From contig NC_089496.1 of NCBI RefSeq assembly GCF_036850765.1, positions 51,591,613 through 51,655,612 of the forward strand: DNA of 64,000 nucleotides. Direction: 5' to 3'. How positions within the stretch are numbered: the first letter of the stretch is position 1; every line of letters begins with the position of its first letter. The notes below the pieces were generated by a model. It saw only the letters and a program-made list of their open reading frames with translations, made no database searches and was not told where the DNA came from. Source of the DNA: Saccopteryx bilineata (taxonomy: Eukaryota; Chordata; Mammalia; Chiroptera; Emballonuridae). A program made the position numbers and the translations under genes. Shown here one piece after another: positions 46,685 to 57,771 of this stretch.

Positions 46685-48289
46685 GTTGTTCTTATTTTTA
46701 AAGTTTTAATTAAACTCTTTCAGTGTCTATCCTACAGGGAACACTCAGTCTGGAGTTAGAGCCTTTTCCACGCCCTGGTCAGAAGCGGAAGTCTCTATTA
46801 TGAAGGATTTAGGGGGATCCAAGGAAAACCAGGCCTGGCCTTACGCCTGAGCTGGAGTGGAACGTGTTCGGGGGAGCTGCGTGCCACCCACCCGCCTTCA
46901 CGCACTCATCATAGCCAGTTCACCCTCCACTGTGGGGACTGGCGTGGACACGAGGGGCCCTGCGCTGACTTCCCAGCGGTCCTACTCAGTGCGGACGTGG
47001 TGTTTAACGTGGCCTGCGTGCTGCTGCGGCCGGGTCCCGTTTCCCACACGGGATCGGCTAGGAGGGACAGCTGTTCACGCTGACGTTGGCTGTAGCGTAG
47101 GCGCCTCCTGCCAATGTACCTGCCGCCAGGGTTTGCACTCTGAGCCCTCCCGTCCCCGCAGCGATGTTTATTTAGTCCGTACCGTTTGTTTAGACCCTCT
47201 TCATGGGCGTTCCGGAGCTGGGGTTGTGACAGTCACTCTTACAGAGCTCCTGACTGTGGCCGAGTCCACGTGAGAGCTGGCTGTCCCAAAGCTTATTACA
47301 CATGGATCGCCACGCAGACCTGCGGGACAGCTCGGCGGTGTCACGGACCTATCGTTACTGTGGACGCGCATAGTCACACAGCGCGCGGCCCATCAGCTCA
47401 GGGGAAGCCCCGCCTCCGACACAGCACAAGGCTGATCTGCTGTGTCCTTCTTTGCTGGTCCCCTGGTTTCCCGTCTCCGTTCCCTCCCACTCTCCCCTCC
47501 CCTGGACTCTGAGAAGGAGAAAAGGGAGCTCTCTGGACACAGACATGAAATGAAGTCCACCTAGTGGGCAGGGCAATGTCCCCGCCAGTCAACTCTGTTT
47601 TATAGAAAAAGGCTCACTGTTCACACATGCTGGGTTTTGGTAGCCATGTTCTTCCCCTGCCAGAGAAAGAGAAAAAATAATTTTGTTTCTCGCTTTTTTT
47701 GGGGGGGTGGGTGGGAGGTGGGAGGAGAGTAATCATGCAGGGAACACGTGGCTGTCAACTCACTCGAGGATGCGCACAGAGGACTTTCAGAACGCTTAGG
47801 TGTCAGGAAATTGCCGGTTAACAGCCGACAGGGGTATTTACGGAAATTAGACAGCCTTTCAAATCATTTATCAGAGTGCTTACGATTCCCATGTGGAGGC
47901 AGGTGAAATAATAATGGGTACTCGGGACTGGAATCCGATTCAGTGCATGGAAGAGGGAGGCTCTCTGCATTCAAATGACTGGAGGGAACGGGAGAGGCCG
48001 GACTGCCTGACAGGTCCTGCTGCCCAGGCCGTATTCCCGGGAGTGGGAGCCCAGGCGTAGCGGTAGGCGAGGGAGCAGCGGAGAGCAGATACACATGGCC
48101 ATTAACAGGACCTTCCTCACAACGCTTCTGCCATCCGCAGGATGCGGGCCCATCTGAAACTAGACACCAAAGCAAACAAAAATACAAGACCACAAACAAA
48201 CAAAGAAACATTGTAGCCTCAACAGCAACAGCAAAGGGTTTGACTCCCTTTAAGAGCGAAGAGAGGAAATCCTTGTCTAGAAAACACCG

Positions 48290-48292
<3 letters not shown>
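46685..48292. other. Unique sequence, partly GC-rich
   Basis: Positions about 46850-47420 contain scattered CpG and a 138-residue frame (46857-47273) with no family resemblance. A T-run followed by a G-run lies at about 47692-47710. No exon could be supported. Confidence 0.35.

Positions 48293-48322
<30 letters not shown>
48293..48322. repeat. (TC)n microsatellite
   Basis: Fifteen TC repeats, pure. Confidence 0.97.
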
Positions 48323-48325
<3 letters not shown>

Positions 48326-49149
48326 TTTTTTTCTTTTGAAAATGATCCCCTCGGTCTTTTAAAATAATAAAACGGCAATATCCTCGTAAGCCCCGAAGTA
48401 ATCTCCTCAAAGTAATTATAGCTCGTCAAAGACAACTGGGGACTGTGCTGCGGGAACCCCAGGGAAGGAAAAGATGTTTCCTCCACATCCACGGGCAGGC
48501 ACAGCTGTCGTGGCGCTGGGGGCTGGCAGCAAGGAGCACCCTGGGAATCCAGGGTCCCATTAACGTGCAAGCGTGTCAGGAGCGTGTCCACCGAGACTTG
48601 GCGAAGTTCCGTGTCCTCTTGTGGGCACATCAGTAAAAATACTCGTAGGGCACTTTGCAAATATGATCTGGATAAATAAAACCAAAATAAGACAAACAAC
48701 AAAAAAGAAGTCTCGTTACATCAGCACTCTGCTACCGCCAAAAAGCGCAACACGGAGCAATTATTTCATATGATCATTTAAATGATACAATCGTTTAACC
48801 AACATACTCAGTAGGAGACTTGTTTGTTTGTCCTCTGTCCTCTGACGTAGCTGTCTTATGGAGACTTTCACTTTGGGGGGGGGGGCGCAACATTTAATTG
48901 AGGCAGCAAAACAGAAGAGAAGAAAGAATGATCACAAAACCAAAATCAGGGGGAAATGTCACCTCGACTCTCTTCTGCCCTCTGCTGGGTATTGTATGTA
49001 TCCTCTTGGCCCCAGGGGAATAAATAAATAAATAAACAAACAAATAAATAAAATGTCTTTCCTCATCTCATTTCTTCCTGGAAGACAGAGTTAAAGCGGG
49101 TCTAGATGTGACACGTATTTCTGTACCGGCAAATCTCAGCCGAGTGAGT
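48323..49149. other. Unique sequence with an (AAAT)n run
   Basis: A run of 12 or so G lies at about 48873. (AAAT)n at 49018-49054 is probably a simple repeat. Positions about 48640-48800 are AT-rich and could be a conserved element. No gene was seen. Confidence 0.4.
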
Positions 49150-49465
49150 GAGGTGCCTGTGTCTTTTCATTTAAAAATTTTGAAATTATGATAAAATATG
49201 CACAACGTAAGATGTACCATGTTAACCACATTTCAATGTACCGTTCGGCGGCATGACGTATATCCACATTGTTCTGCCACTGTCACCACCATCACTCAGT
49301 CTCCAGAGCTCTTTTCATCTTGTGGAGCTACAATTCCACACCCATCAGACGTTAACCCCCACCCCCATCCCTGTCCTCCAGGGACCTCCAACCCTCTTTC
49401 CGTCTCTATGAATCTCACTGCTCTAGGCGCCTCCTATAGTATTTGACCTTTTGGGATCACGGTTT
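49150..49465 (-). mobile_element. Old L1 3' UTR fragment, antisense
   Basis: The order 'gataaaatatgcacaacg', 'cacattgttctgccactgtc', 'ccagagctcttttcatcttg' and 'gtctctatgaatctcactgc' follows the reverse complement of an old L1 3' region. Confidence 0.8.
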
Positions 49466-49546
49466 ATTTTTGAAACTCCTAATGACATATTAGATTAGGT
49501 AACGACATTATAGGTAACAACGCGGGGAGATGAAACTTAAGGAGTA

Positions 49547-49909
49547 CCGTATTTTTCTCTCCATAAGATGCACTTTATTCTCCCAAAAGTGGAGAGGAAA
49601 ATGCCCATGCATCTTATGGAACAAATGATCGTTTTTTGGGGTTTTGGTTTTGTTTTTTTTTTAGCTGCTGTGGGTTCCCGGACAACTAGAAGAGCATTTG
49701 AACATTAAAGTCTGTTCTCATTTGTTAATCACAGTGCTCATGGTTGTTAATCCTGCTGTTGAGCTTCCATTGTTGAAATATTATTGTGGTACATTTCATT
49801 AAATATTTTAACACACCATTTGGTTCAGAATATTTTTTTTCTTATTTTCCTCCTTAAAAGCCTAGGTGCGTCTTATGGTCAGGTGCGTCTAATGGAGCGA
49901 AAAATGCGG
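49547..49909. mobile_element. Inverted-repeat DNA transposon (MITE), 363 bp, TA-flanked
   Basis: The termini read CCGTATTTTTCTCTCCATAA and, inverted, CCGCATTTTTCGCTCCATTA, and are flanked by TA on both sides (49545-49546 and 49910-49911). A TA target is typical of Tc1/mariner-like elements, but I cannot assign the superfamily by eye. GCGTCTTATGG-type motifs repeat inside both ends. No transposase frame is present. Confidence 0.85.
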
Positions 49910-49911
49910 TA

Positions 49912-50128
49912 CATGTGCTATTAGTATTTGGCCAGCACTTGAGGGGATGTTAACACAGACAGAGTGGCAGGTAGAGTAAGGAGCAGTGTACATCTTGTTG
50001 GCATACACCATTGCAATGACCATACAAGTGCTTCTGCGTCCTGGGAATCCTCAAGAGGACCCAGAAGAGCCTGTGAATCATTCGTCAGCATTACGCATCT
50101 ATCTGCCTTCTCCCCCGTCAGCCCAGGG
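49912..50128. other. Unique sequence, nothing recognised
   Basis: No feature was recognised. Confidence 0.35.
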
Positions 50129-50144
50129 CACGTTTGCAGTTTTA

Positions 50145-50331
50145 TTTTATTTTTTTATTTTATTTATTCATTTTTAGAGAGGAGAGAGAGAGACAGAGAG
50201 AGAGAAGGGGGGAGGAGCCAGAAGCATCAACTCCCATATGTGCCTTGACCAGGCAAGCCCAGGGTTTCGAACCGGCGACCTCAGCATTTCCAGGTTGACG
50301 CTTTATCCACTGCGCCACTACAGGTCAGGCC
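50145..50331 (-). mobile_element. SINE family B, antisense
   Basis: Complete copy with a T-rich tail, GA stretch, B box (reverse complement of GGTTCGAAACC) and head. Perfect 16-bp duplication CACGTTTGCAGTTTTA occurs at 50129-50144 and 50332-50347. Confidence 0.96.
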
Positions 50332-50347
50332 CACGTTTGCAGTTTTA

Positions 50348-50746
50348 AATCACATGAATGGGGTTTTCTTGGCTAATTCCTTCCCGAGCTCTGTGCGATG
50401 CTGTGCAGGTGGCCCCGATTCCTGGGCCCAGAGAAGCAGTTGACTACGGTGGGCAAGGCATCACCTACGCTGAGGACTCTTTGTGAAGTGGAAATGCGCT
50501 CTCCCCGTTTGTGACTCACGTGGCAGTGACGCTTTGACCCAAATGCTGTGTCACAGGTTAGCGGAGGATATGAGGGGAGGAGACAGGCAGGGAACATGCC
50601 CGTTTTGAATGGTCCTGTGTTGGGGGAGGTGGGGGTGGGGCGTCCTCCTGGGAGTAGATCTCCGTGGTACTCACAGCAGCTCAGGGTGAGCTTTGTAAAT
50701 GGAAGAGAATTTGGTGGTTTGGGGCCTTGAAATGTCATGATTAAAG
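50348..50746. other. Unique sequence, nothing recognised
   Basis: No gene or repeat was recognised. Confidence 0.35.
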
Positions 50747-50758
50747 TCTTAGTCCTAG

Positions 50759-50929
50759 TCCTAACCAGACAGCTCAGTTAGTTAGAGCGTTGTCCTGATA
50801 TGCCAAGGTTGTGGGTTCCATCCCCGGTCAGGGCACATAGAAGAATCAACCAAGGAATGCATAAATAAATGGAACAATAAACCAATGTCTCTCTCTCAAA
50901 ATCAATAAAAATCAATGAATCAATAAAAA
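50759..50929 (+). mobile_element. Old Ves-type SINE, sense
   Basis: The head has A box AGCTCAGTTAGTTAGAGCG and a diverged B box GGTTCCATCCC. The body contains 'gaatgcataaataaatggaa' and the tail has AATCAATAAAAATC units. Perfect 12-bp duplication TCTTAGTCCTAG occurs at 50747-50758 and 50930-50941. Confidence 0.93.
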
Positions 50930-50941
50930 TCTTAGTCCTAG

Positions 50942-51609
50942 AAGGAGGGGAAAGGTCATCAAAGGACATTCCAACACCTTTAAGGGCCATAGAAGGACAC
51001 CTAATCGCATTTTGGGTCCTGGCTGTGGTGCGGTTAGAGACAGTCAAGTCACGTCGGTGTTGATGTCCATTTGAGCAGGCTCTACCTTGGGAGGGCAGGT
51101 TTGGGTGACAAGGTCAGAGTGTGGAGTCTGCTATAAAAAGGTGTTGACGTGGATATTCCCTGGCTCATCCTCCGGGTACTTGGCCGGGGTCCCCGAGAGG
51201 CTAGGTTCAAAGGGCCCAAGCACTCTGGAACCTGTCCAAGAAGCCGCCCCGCCCCCACTCCCGTCAGAGGAGGGGAGTCCTTTTGGAAGCGGAGGGGTAG
51301 GAACCTGAGGCGGCGGCCACAGGAGGCGTCTTCTCTCTGTCCTCGCCACCTCTTCTAGTCTTGATTGCTAGTCCAGAGCACTGTCGTCCACGTCCACGAA
51401 TTTCAACACCACAGGTGGGACAGGAGGTGACGATGTCCCCCAACACAGACAAGCAGGGGGACCCAAGAGGCATTCCGGTTACTCGCTTTGGGTGAAAAAG
51501 TTGTAAGCGCTGGAGCAGGGCATAGAACCAGGTCTCAGACCCCACCGTCTGGGGCTTTCCGCTGAGCAGTGATGACCTCTCGTCTCCTGCGTGTTTCAGC
51601 CTTGCCTTC
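50942..51609. other. Unique sequence, nothing recognised
   Basis: Mixed composition, with no exon supported. A 120-residue frame on the minus strand (51264-51626) has no family resemblance. Confidence 0.35.
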
Positions 51610-51629
51610 CGTTTGTCTATGCCCACCTC

Positions 51630-51735
51630 CCTCTCTCTCTCTCTCTCTTTCTCTCCTGTGCGCTCTCTCTTTTTCTCTCTCCCCCTCTGTCTACCTATCT
51701 ATCTCTCCACCCCCACCCACCCATCTATCCATCCA
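51630..51735. repeat. (TC)n and (CATC)n-rich tract
   Basis: An imperfect TCTCTC tract grades into CTAT and CCATCCAT repeats. Confidence 0.9.
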
Positions 51736-52621
51736 TGCCTGTAGGAAAGTACCCACTTCGTCTTTCAAACAAAGCATGAACTTGACTTCTGGATGATAGC
51801 CAATCGGTGCTGGTAAAACATTTATTTCTTCATCTGAGCTACTTAAATTCTGAATTTGTTCATAACTTTCCCAGAGCATGAAATGAACTGTCACGATGGA
51901 AATAATTAGTAAGAATTCAACAAAAGGAAACAGTTGTAATTAATACATTAAAAACACACACACAGCAAATCGTTGAAGAACTCAGACATGAGCGAGCTCA
52001 GGCCATCGGCGCTTGTTGCCGTATGTAAACAATTAATGTCCTAAATACTCTGTTCGTTAAACTCAGTTTAGCAGGGTCCCCATCTGGAAACCCTGTTGAT
52101 TATTCGTTTGAGTAACTCTCTGTGCGAGAGGACGATGGTATTAGGTGAAAATGAACTCGAGAAGACGGGCTATATTATTGGAAATCATTATTCTGTCATG
52201 GAATTAAACCACGTTCGAGCTTTTGCCATCACCGAGCAGAGAAGGAGAGCCCCAGGAGGCCGGGAAATTGGCCCCTTTGCCTCCAGGGATGGCATAAAGC
52301 ACCTCTGTGTCAGGCGACCCTGCCCCAGTCTGGAGGAGTTCTAATGGGAAGGGATCTGAGCATGGGCACAAGGGTATTTAATGACTCCGAGCACTCGGAG
52401 GCAGAGGACTTTGAGAAACAAGGGCAGAGGTTCTGTGTTCCCGTTTCCTCTCTGCAGACTCGCCCTCCTGTCTCCTCTGGAGAAGTCCGTAAGAGGAGGG
52501 AAGGGGGGCAGGGCACCTCCTCCTGACTCCGGGGGCCTGTGGCCAGGTTCACACACTACCTTCCACTCCTGCGCATTTCCTTGCCATGTTCTCCCTCGGA
52601 GTGGCCTCAGCTGGTGTTTTT
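51736..52621. other. AT-rich unique DNA, possible conserved element
   Basis: No gene was recognised. Positions about 51900-52060 carry TAATTAATAC and GTAAACAATTAATG, a composition often seen in conserved enhancers. This is inference only. Confidence 0.3.
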
Positions 52622-52632
52622 TGTTTTTTGTT

Positions 52633-52992
52633 TTTTTTTTCTGAAGCCAGTAGCGGAGAGGCAGTCAGACAGACTCCTGCATGCACCCCACCAAGATCCA
52701 CCTGGCATGCCCACCAGGGGGCGATGCTCTGCCCATCTAGGGCTTTGATCTGTTGCAGCTGGAGCCATTCTAGTGCCTGAAGCGGAGGCCCTAGAGCCGT
52801 CCTCAGTGCCCGGGCCAACTTTGCTCCAAAGGAGCCTTGGCTGTGGGAGTGGAGGAGAGAGACAGTGAGAAAGGAGAGTGGGAAAGGTAGAGAAGCAGAT
52901 GGGCGCTTTTCCTATGTGCCCTGGCCAGGAATCGAACCTGGGACTCCTGCACACCAGGCCAACGCTCCACCACTGAGCCAACCGGCCAGGAC
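52633..52992 (-). mobile_element. Bat SINE family A, antisense, diverged
   Basis: The right edge GCCAACCGGCCAGGAC is the reverse complement of the head and the left edge is a T/G tail. Flanks CTGGTGTTTTTTG and CTGGTCTTTTGAG are an imperfect duplication. Confidence 0.93.
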
Positions 52993-53541
52993 TCACCTGG
53001 TCTTTTGAGTGGCAATACTTAGAGGGCTAGTCCATGCGTCTGGACCTGAGGGAATGCCCAGAGACAGGGCCTCTGTCAGCCTGGCCCTGAAGTCTCACCA
53101 CTGCCAAGTTTCATCAAGAGCATCCCCGAGCCTCCATTAAGGGTTCCCAAGTCCCACTCAGTGGTCAGGTGACACGTGGCCTCGTCTTAGTCTGTGTATG
53201 TTGACCTGCGCTGCATTACCTATTGCTACAGAACAAAAAAAACCCAAACCTTTGAGACGTAGAACAACCAGCAGTGCTGTCGCACACAGGTAGTGGGGTC
53301 AGCGCCCGAGCAGGTACGCTGTGTGTCTCTGGTGTGGCTCTCTCATGAGGTGCCCTCCTGCTGCGCGCCCCCCAGCTGGGTCCCTCCCAGAGATGACAGG
53401 CTCAGAACTGGGGAGAGCTGTGGTGGAAGAGCTGCTGGGACCCCTGGGGCGCAGACCGGGCAGGAAGAAGGGGCCGGGACCCGTGTGCCCGGCGGGGAAA
53501 CAGAGCTGAACTCTGAGAAGTGGACTTTGGGGCCCTGCTCT
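52993..53541. other. Mixed DNA, possibly an old repeat
   Basis: The phrase 'acctattgctacagaacaa' at about 53218 resembles the start of a known mammal-wide repeat, but I cannot assign the family. Short proline- and glycine-rich frames here have no support as genes. Confidence 0.3.
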
Positions 53542-53549
53542 GTCTTGCC

Positions 53550-53880
53550 CAAGGGTCCCCAAACTACGGCCCGCGGGCTGCATGCGGCCCCCTGAGGCCA
53601 TTTATCCGGCCCCTGCTGCACTTCCGGAAGGGGCACCTCTTTCATTGGTGGTCAGTGAGAGGAGCATAATTCCCACTGAAATACTGGTCAGTTTGTTGAT
53701 TTAAATTTACTTCTTCTTTATTTTAAATATTGTATTTGTTCTCATTTAGTTTTTTTACTTTAAAATAAGATCTGTGCAGTGTGCATAGGGATTTGTTCAT
53801 AGTTTTTTGTATAGTCTGGCCCTCCAACGGTCTGAGGGACAGTGAACTGGCCCCTTGTGTAAAAAGTTTGGGGACCCTTG
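53550..53880. mobile_element. Non-autonomous hAT transposon (MITE), 331 bp, perfect duplication
   Basis: Inverted termini CAAGGGTCCCCAAA and TTTGGGGACCCTTG. Perfect 8-bp target duplication GTCTTGCC at 53542-53549 and 53881-53888. It is the same family as 7816-8148, about 93% identical by eye. It has no transposase frame. Confidence 0.97.
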
Positions 53881-53888
53881 GTCTTGCC

Positions 53889-54074
53889 TGTGCTTCTGCA
53901 GTTTGCAAGTCCTCTCCCTTCTGAACTGTTCTTTCTTCTGCCCCAGGCTCCCCGGTGTCCTCTCCATCTCAGCCTCTTGGGTCCTTGTGGGTCCCTCCTC
54001 CCGTTTCCTGGAGGTCATGCCCTCTGGGTCTTTTATCAAGACACCCAGTCAACCCCACATCCTCTAAAATCTCC
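53889..54074. other. Unique sequence, nothing recognised
   Basis: No feature was recognised. Confidence 0.35.
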
Positions 54075-54260
54075 ATCCCTTCTTCCTTCCCTCCCTCCCT
54101 CCCTTCCTTCCTTCCTTCCTTCCTTCCTTCCTTCCTTCCTTCCTTCCTTCCTTCCTCCTTCCCTTCCTTCCTTCCTCCCTCCTTCCCTCCCTCCCTCCCT
54201 TCCTTCCTTCTTTCCTTCCTTCCTTCCTCCTTCCCTTCCTTCCTTCCTTCCGTCCTTCCC
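54075..54260 (+). repeat. (CCTT)n tetranucleotide tract
   Basis: About 185 bases are almost pure CCTT and CCCT units, purine-only on the other strand. Frames through it (Pro-Ser-Phe-Leu on the plus strand, Lys-Glu-Gly-Arg on the minus strand) are artefacts. Confidence 0.97.
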
Positions 54261-54543
54261 ACTTTTCTGCCTTCCCTTCTTGCTTCTTGTGGAGAGCCAT
54301 TGTTGGATATGCACTCTCCTCAGCTTCACAGGCTTCAAGGGATTTCATGAATCATCTCCTGTTTCTCATTTGTTCGTTTCCACGTATTTTAATAGGAAGA
54401 GGTCTTTCTGGGCCAACCTGACCTCTTTGGCCTGAAGGCTGTCAAAGAGACGCAAAGAGAAGTAAGAACGTTACCTGCCTCTGGGCCCATCCTCGCAACA
54501 TGTATGGAGACGTCCTAACACATGGTCCAATACCAAATACGAG
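54261..54543. other. Unique sequence, nothing recognised
   Basis: No feature was recognised between the two tandem repeats. Confidence 0.35.
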
Positions 54544-54820
54544 CTGCCCACCGAGGGATACTGCCCGCCCGAGGAACACTGCCTGCCCGGGGGGTACTGT
54601 CCACCCGGGGGATACTGCCTGCCCAAGGAGTACTGCCCACCTGAGGGACACTGCCTGCCTGGGAGATACTGCCCACTCGGGGGATACTGCCCACCTACCC
54701 GGGGGACACTGCCCGCCCACCCGGGGGATACTGCCCGCCCGGGGGACACTGCCCGCCCGGGGGATACTGCCCGCCCGGGGAATACTGCCCGCCCGGGGGA
54801 CACTGCCCACTTGGGGGATT
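54544..54820 (+). repeat. 18-bp GC-rich minisatellite, 15 units
   Basis: Units of the type CTGCCCGCCCGGGGGATA repeat 15 times. Most are 18 bases, one is 17, and two (units 9 and 10) are 22 with an extra CACC/ACCC block. The right-hand units are more alike than the left-hand ones. Because 18 is a multiple of 3, long frames stay open on both strands, including a 257-residue minus-strand frame at 54442-55215 that is not supported as a gene. Confidence 0.96.
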
Positions 54821-56099
54821 TGTAGGGTATGCCTGGGGTGTGGGGGGACTACTAAGGAGTACTGCCCGGAAGCAGCAGGGGAGCTTTGTAAAGAAGAGTC
54901 AATTCCGACCCGTTTCTTGAAGAAAGGGTCATAATTCACCCGGTGGAGTAGAGTTGGAAGCAATATGTGTGAAGTTGCGGAGAAGAAGGGAGTTCGAGAG
55001 CGGAGGGGTGGGCGGGAGCATTGGTGTCGGGGACGTCTGAGGAGGGGTGGGCAGGAGGTCGCCGCGAAGGGACTTGTGGGCCATCTGATGACTTTAGATT
55101 GTACTTTTGGGGCAAAAACAAAGGAGCAACTGCTGGGTTGTAAGTGAGGGCTCTGCCTTCTGAGGAGCTGGCGAGGCAGGGATGAAGGTGTCTCCCAGCG
55201 TCTGTCCCTGGACACGGACCGGCTCGCCGTCCTCCCAGAAAGATGCCTGTGTCTCTGTTGAGATGCCTCCGGTTATTGTGGAAATACCCTTTTAGGGTCC
55301 TGCATTCAAAAAAGAATCCAATTGGCCATCTTTCTTCTTTCTATTTAAACATCCTGTTACGTGAACCACAGGAAATAACCCCGGATTTCTCTGTCCGGCT
55401 AAGAACCTGGTCTCTGTGCCTGTGCCTGTTGGTCAGCTGTCTTCGCCTTTGAACACCTGGACTGTCTCAGTGGTTAATGTGGTTAAAGGGCCTCTTTGTT
55501 TTCGCTCTAAAACTCGTTCAGACCACTTTCTCCTTCGGCGTCTCCCAAGTTCTGTCCTCTGCCCTGTGGAGACATGGACACGCGGGTCAGTTTGCTCTGG
55601 TCAGTTGTAAAGATAAGGCGATTTGTGTAAGACAGGGAAGCACTGCCCGGATGTCAGCATCTGTGTTGCGGAGCCTGTGCCCTGAGCAGTGACCATGGGG
55701 ACGTCGTCAGCTATCCCCGTGTGACAGTGCTGGTAGGTGAAGTTAAGTGCTTTCTCCACCAGCCCCCTGAACAAGAGCAGAGATGCCAAGAAAATGAAAT
55801 TCTCTGCCTGGGTTCCTTGGTCCCTGGCGGGGGGGGGGGGTGTCCCTTCTGAGGTGGAGAGTAGGCGTGGCCTCTCCTCATCTGTTCTTATTCTGCAGGA
55901 AAGCTCAAAGGCAGCAGGAAGGAAGGCTTCTCTTTGAGATACAGAAGCCGGTGCCTACAGAACAACCAACAGGGCAAAAGGAACCCCAGAAAGGCGCTTC
56001 TGCTAAAGGAGCCCGTGAGCAATGGTGCTGTACTGGGATTTCTCTTCACTGTCAAGCTGACCTGGCTGGCTTGGATGGCCTGCATTCGTGTGCTGAGGT
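54821..56099. other. Unique sequence, nothing recognised
   Basis: No exon or repeat family was recognised. A run of G lies at about 55828. Confidence 0.35.
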
Positions 56100-56480
56100 T
56101 ACCAGAACAAGATACTGGAGAGTGAGAGGCTCAAACAGCAGGAACCCATGTTCTCGAAGATCTGGAGGCTAGATGTCCAAGGTCAAGGTACTGTCAGGGC
56201 TAGTCTGTGGCGAGGCCTCTCTTGCCCAGCTTGCAAATGGCCACCCGTCACCGTGTCACCACCTGGCCTTTCCTGTGTGCACTGCAGGGAGAGCAGGAGC
56301 TCGCTGGTGCCTGTCTCTTCCTTTTCTTACAGACGGAAGGCCCTGTCTGATTAGGGCCTCACCCTATGACCTCATTTAACCTTTACCTATGTAAGAGGCC
56401 CCGTATTCAAATACAGTCACGTTAGGCAAATATGGTTTGCTTTGTGGGGGAGGGGAGGCACAATTCAGGCCATTACGTGG
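56100..56480. mobile_element. Ancient mammal-wide repeat, family not assigned
   Basis: The phrases 'tctggaggctagatgtcc', 'aaggtcaaggtactgtcagg', 'ctgattagggcctcacccta' and 'gacctcatttaacctttacc' occur in the order of a familiar mammal-wide repeat. I cannot name the family with certainty. Confidence 0.45.
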
Positions 56481-57771
56481 CCCAAGGAGAAAAATAAACA
56501 CGCAGCCTGGAGGCCTGCACAGACGCCAGGACTGGGAATGTGGACTTGGACCTTAGGACGAATGGGATTCCTGGGCGTTCTTCTGCCGAAAGCCCAGGAC
56601 AGGCTCTCCCACTTCTTGGAAAGGTTTTGCCTAAGACATGGTTCCCTATTGGTCCTCGGCACAGCCAAAGTTGTTGAGGAGAGATGTGTGTCTTAGAACA
56701 CCTAGGTAAAAACACAAGACCAGAGAAATTAGGGATTTTGGAAACAGGCACCGCCCTGGGTAAAATGCCTCATTCTGGCAGCTCAACGCAGACCTGGTCC
56801 ACACACCTTTATTCCCTGTCTGTGGCCTCTCCGTTCTCGGTGACCTTTTTCAGTGGCCTTCGGGCAACTCCTGGGCTTTCCCATTCTCGCCCCCATCTCC
56901 CCTGGCCTCGTAGAGTGAGGAGACTCTGTTTTGTTACACAAAGTAATTTCCAAGGAAAATGTTCAAACACTTCCCAAAGAAGAGAGAATTCTTGTCCCTT
57001 GTTTAAAAGGCCTGTATCTGCTTTTTTTTTTTTTTAAGCATACATGTTTCTGCAGAAATACCCACACCGCACTGGGTCAAAGGCAATGTTTCCCAATGTA
57101 CATTTTGTGAAATTGGGTCCTACCAAATGATCTGGGAGGGAGGAGTTATGTGGACAGATAATTGAGAAGAGAATATGATTTCCTTCTCGTAGAGATTTGC
57201 ATTGCCCAATAGCCACATCTTGAGAAATATTGGAAGAAAAAAAAAAAACCCTCAAGAACAGAAAGCAAAACCTGTTTAATTTTTCTTAACCCAGAATTTC
57301 CTAAAGTTGAGTGAACCAATAAGCCACTCCTTTTCTTTTAAGAGCAGAACCTTCTTTGGAAAAAGATATTACTGCAGACTTCAACTGGTCACGTTGGGAA
57401 GAGGATGACATAAAGAAACCAGAAATACAGGCTTCTGTGGTCCCATCATTTCTTTCCCTCCAAGAGAGACCTTGAGCAATCCTCAAGAGATGAAGCTCTA
57501 CCCTCCTTCTCACCATGGCTCCAAACTTGCCTTCGAAACTCCATTCCATTGTCTTTATGGGAACCTTCCTCCACACCACGACTCCGAGACCTCAGGAATA
57601 CAGTGCGGAAAAGTGTGTTCTTTCATTTTGCCCTAAATTTATGAAAGGAACATCTGGTCCCCACCAAGATACCCAGCAAGAGACTTCTGTGCCATTGAAG
57701 TTGAAACCATGACCGAATAGCTACTCAGGTTTCCCCACCGATGCTAAGCAAGGTCTGAGACTGGCCTTCCT
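56481..57771. other. Unique sequence, nothing recognised
   Basis: A T-run lies at about 57021 and an A-run at about 57237. No exon could be supported. Confidence 0.35.

Noticed and set aside
54442..55215. A 257-residue minus-strand frame with PGRAVS repeats, collagen-like at first sight
   Set aside because: It is the 18-bp minisatellite read in frame. The flanking parts have no domain and no start or splice support.
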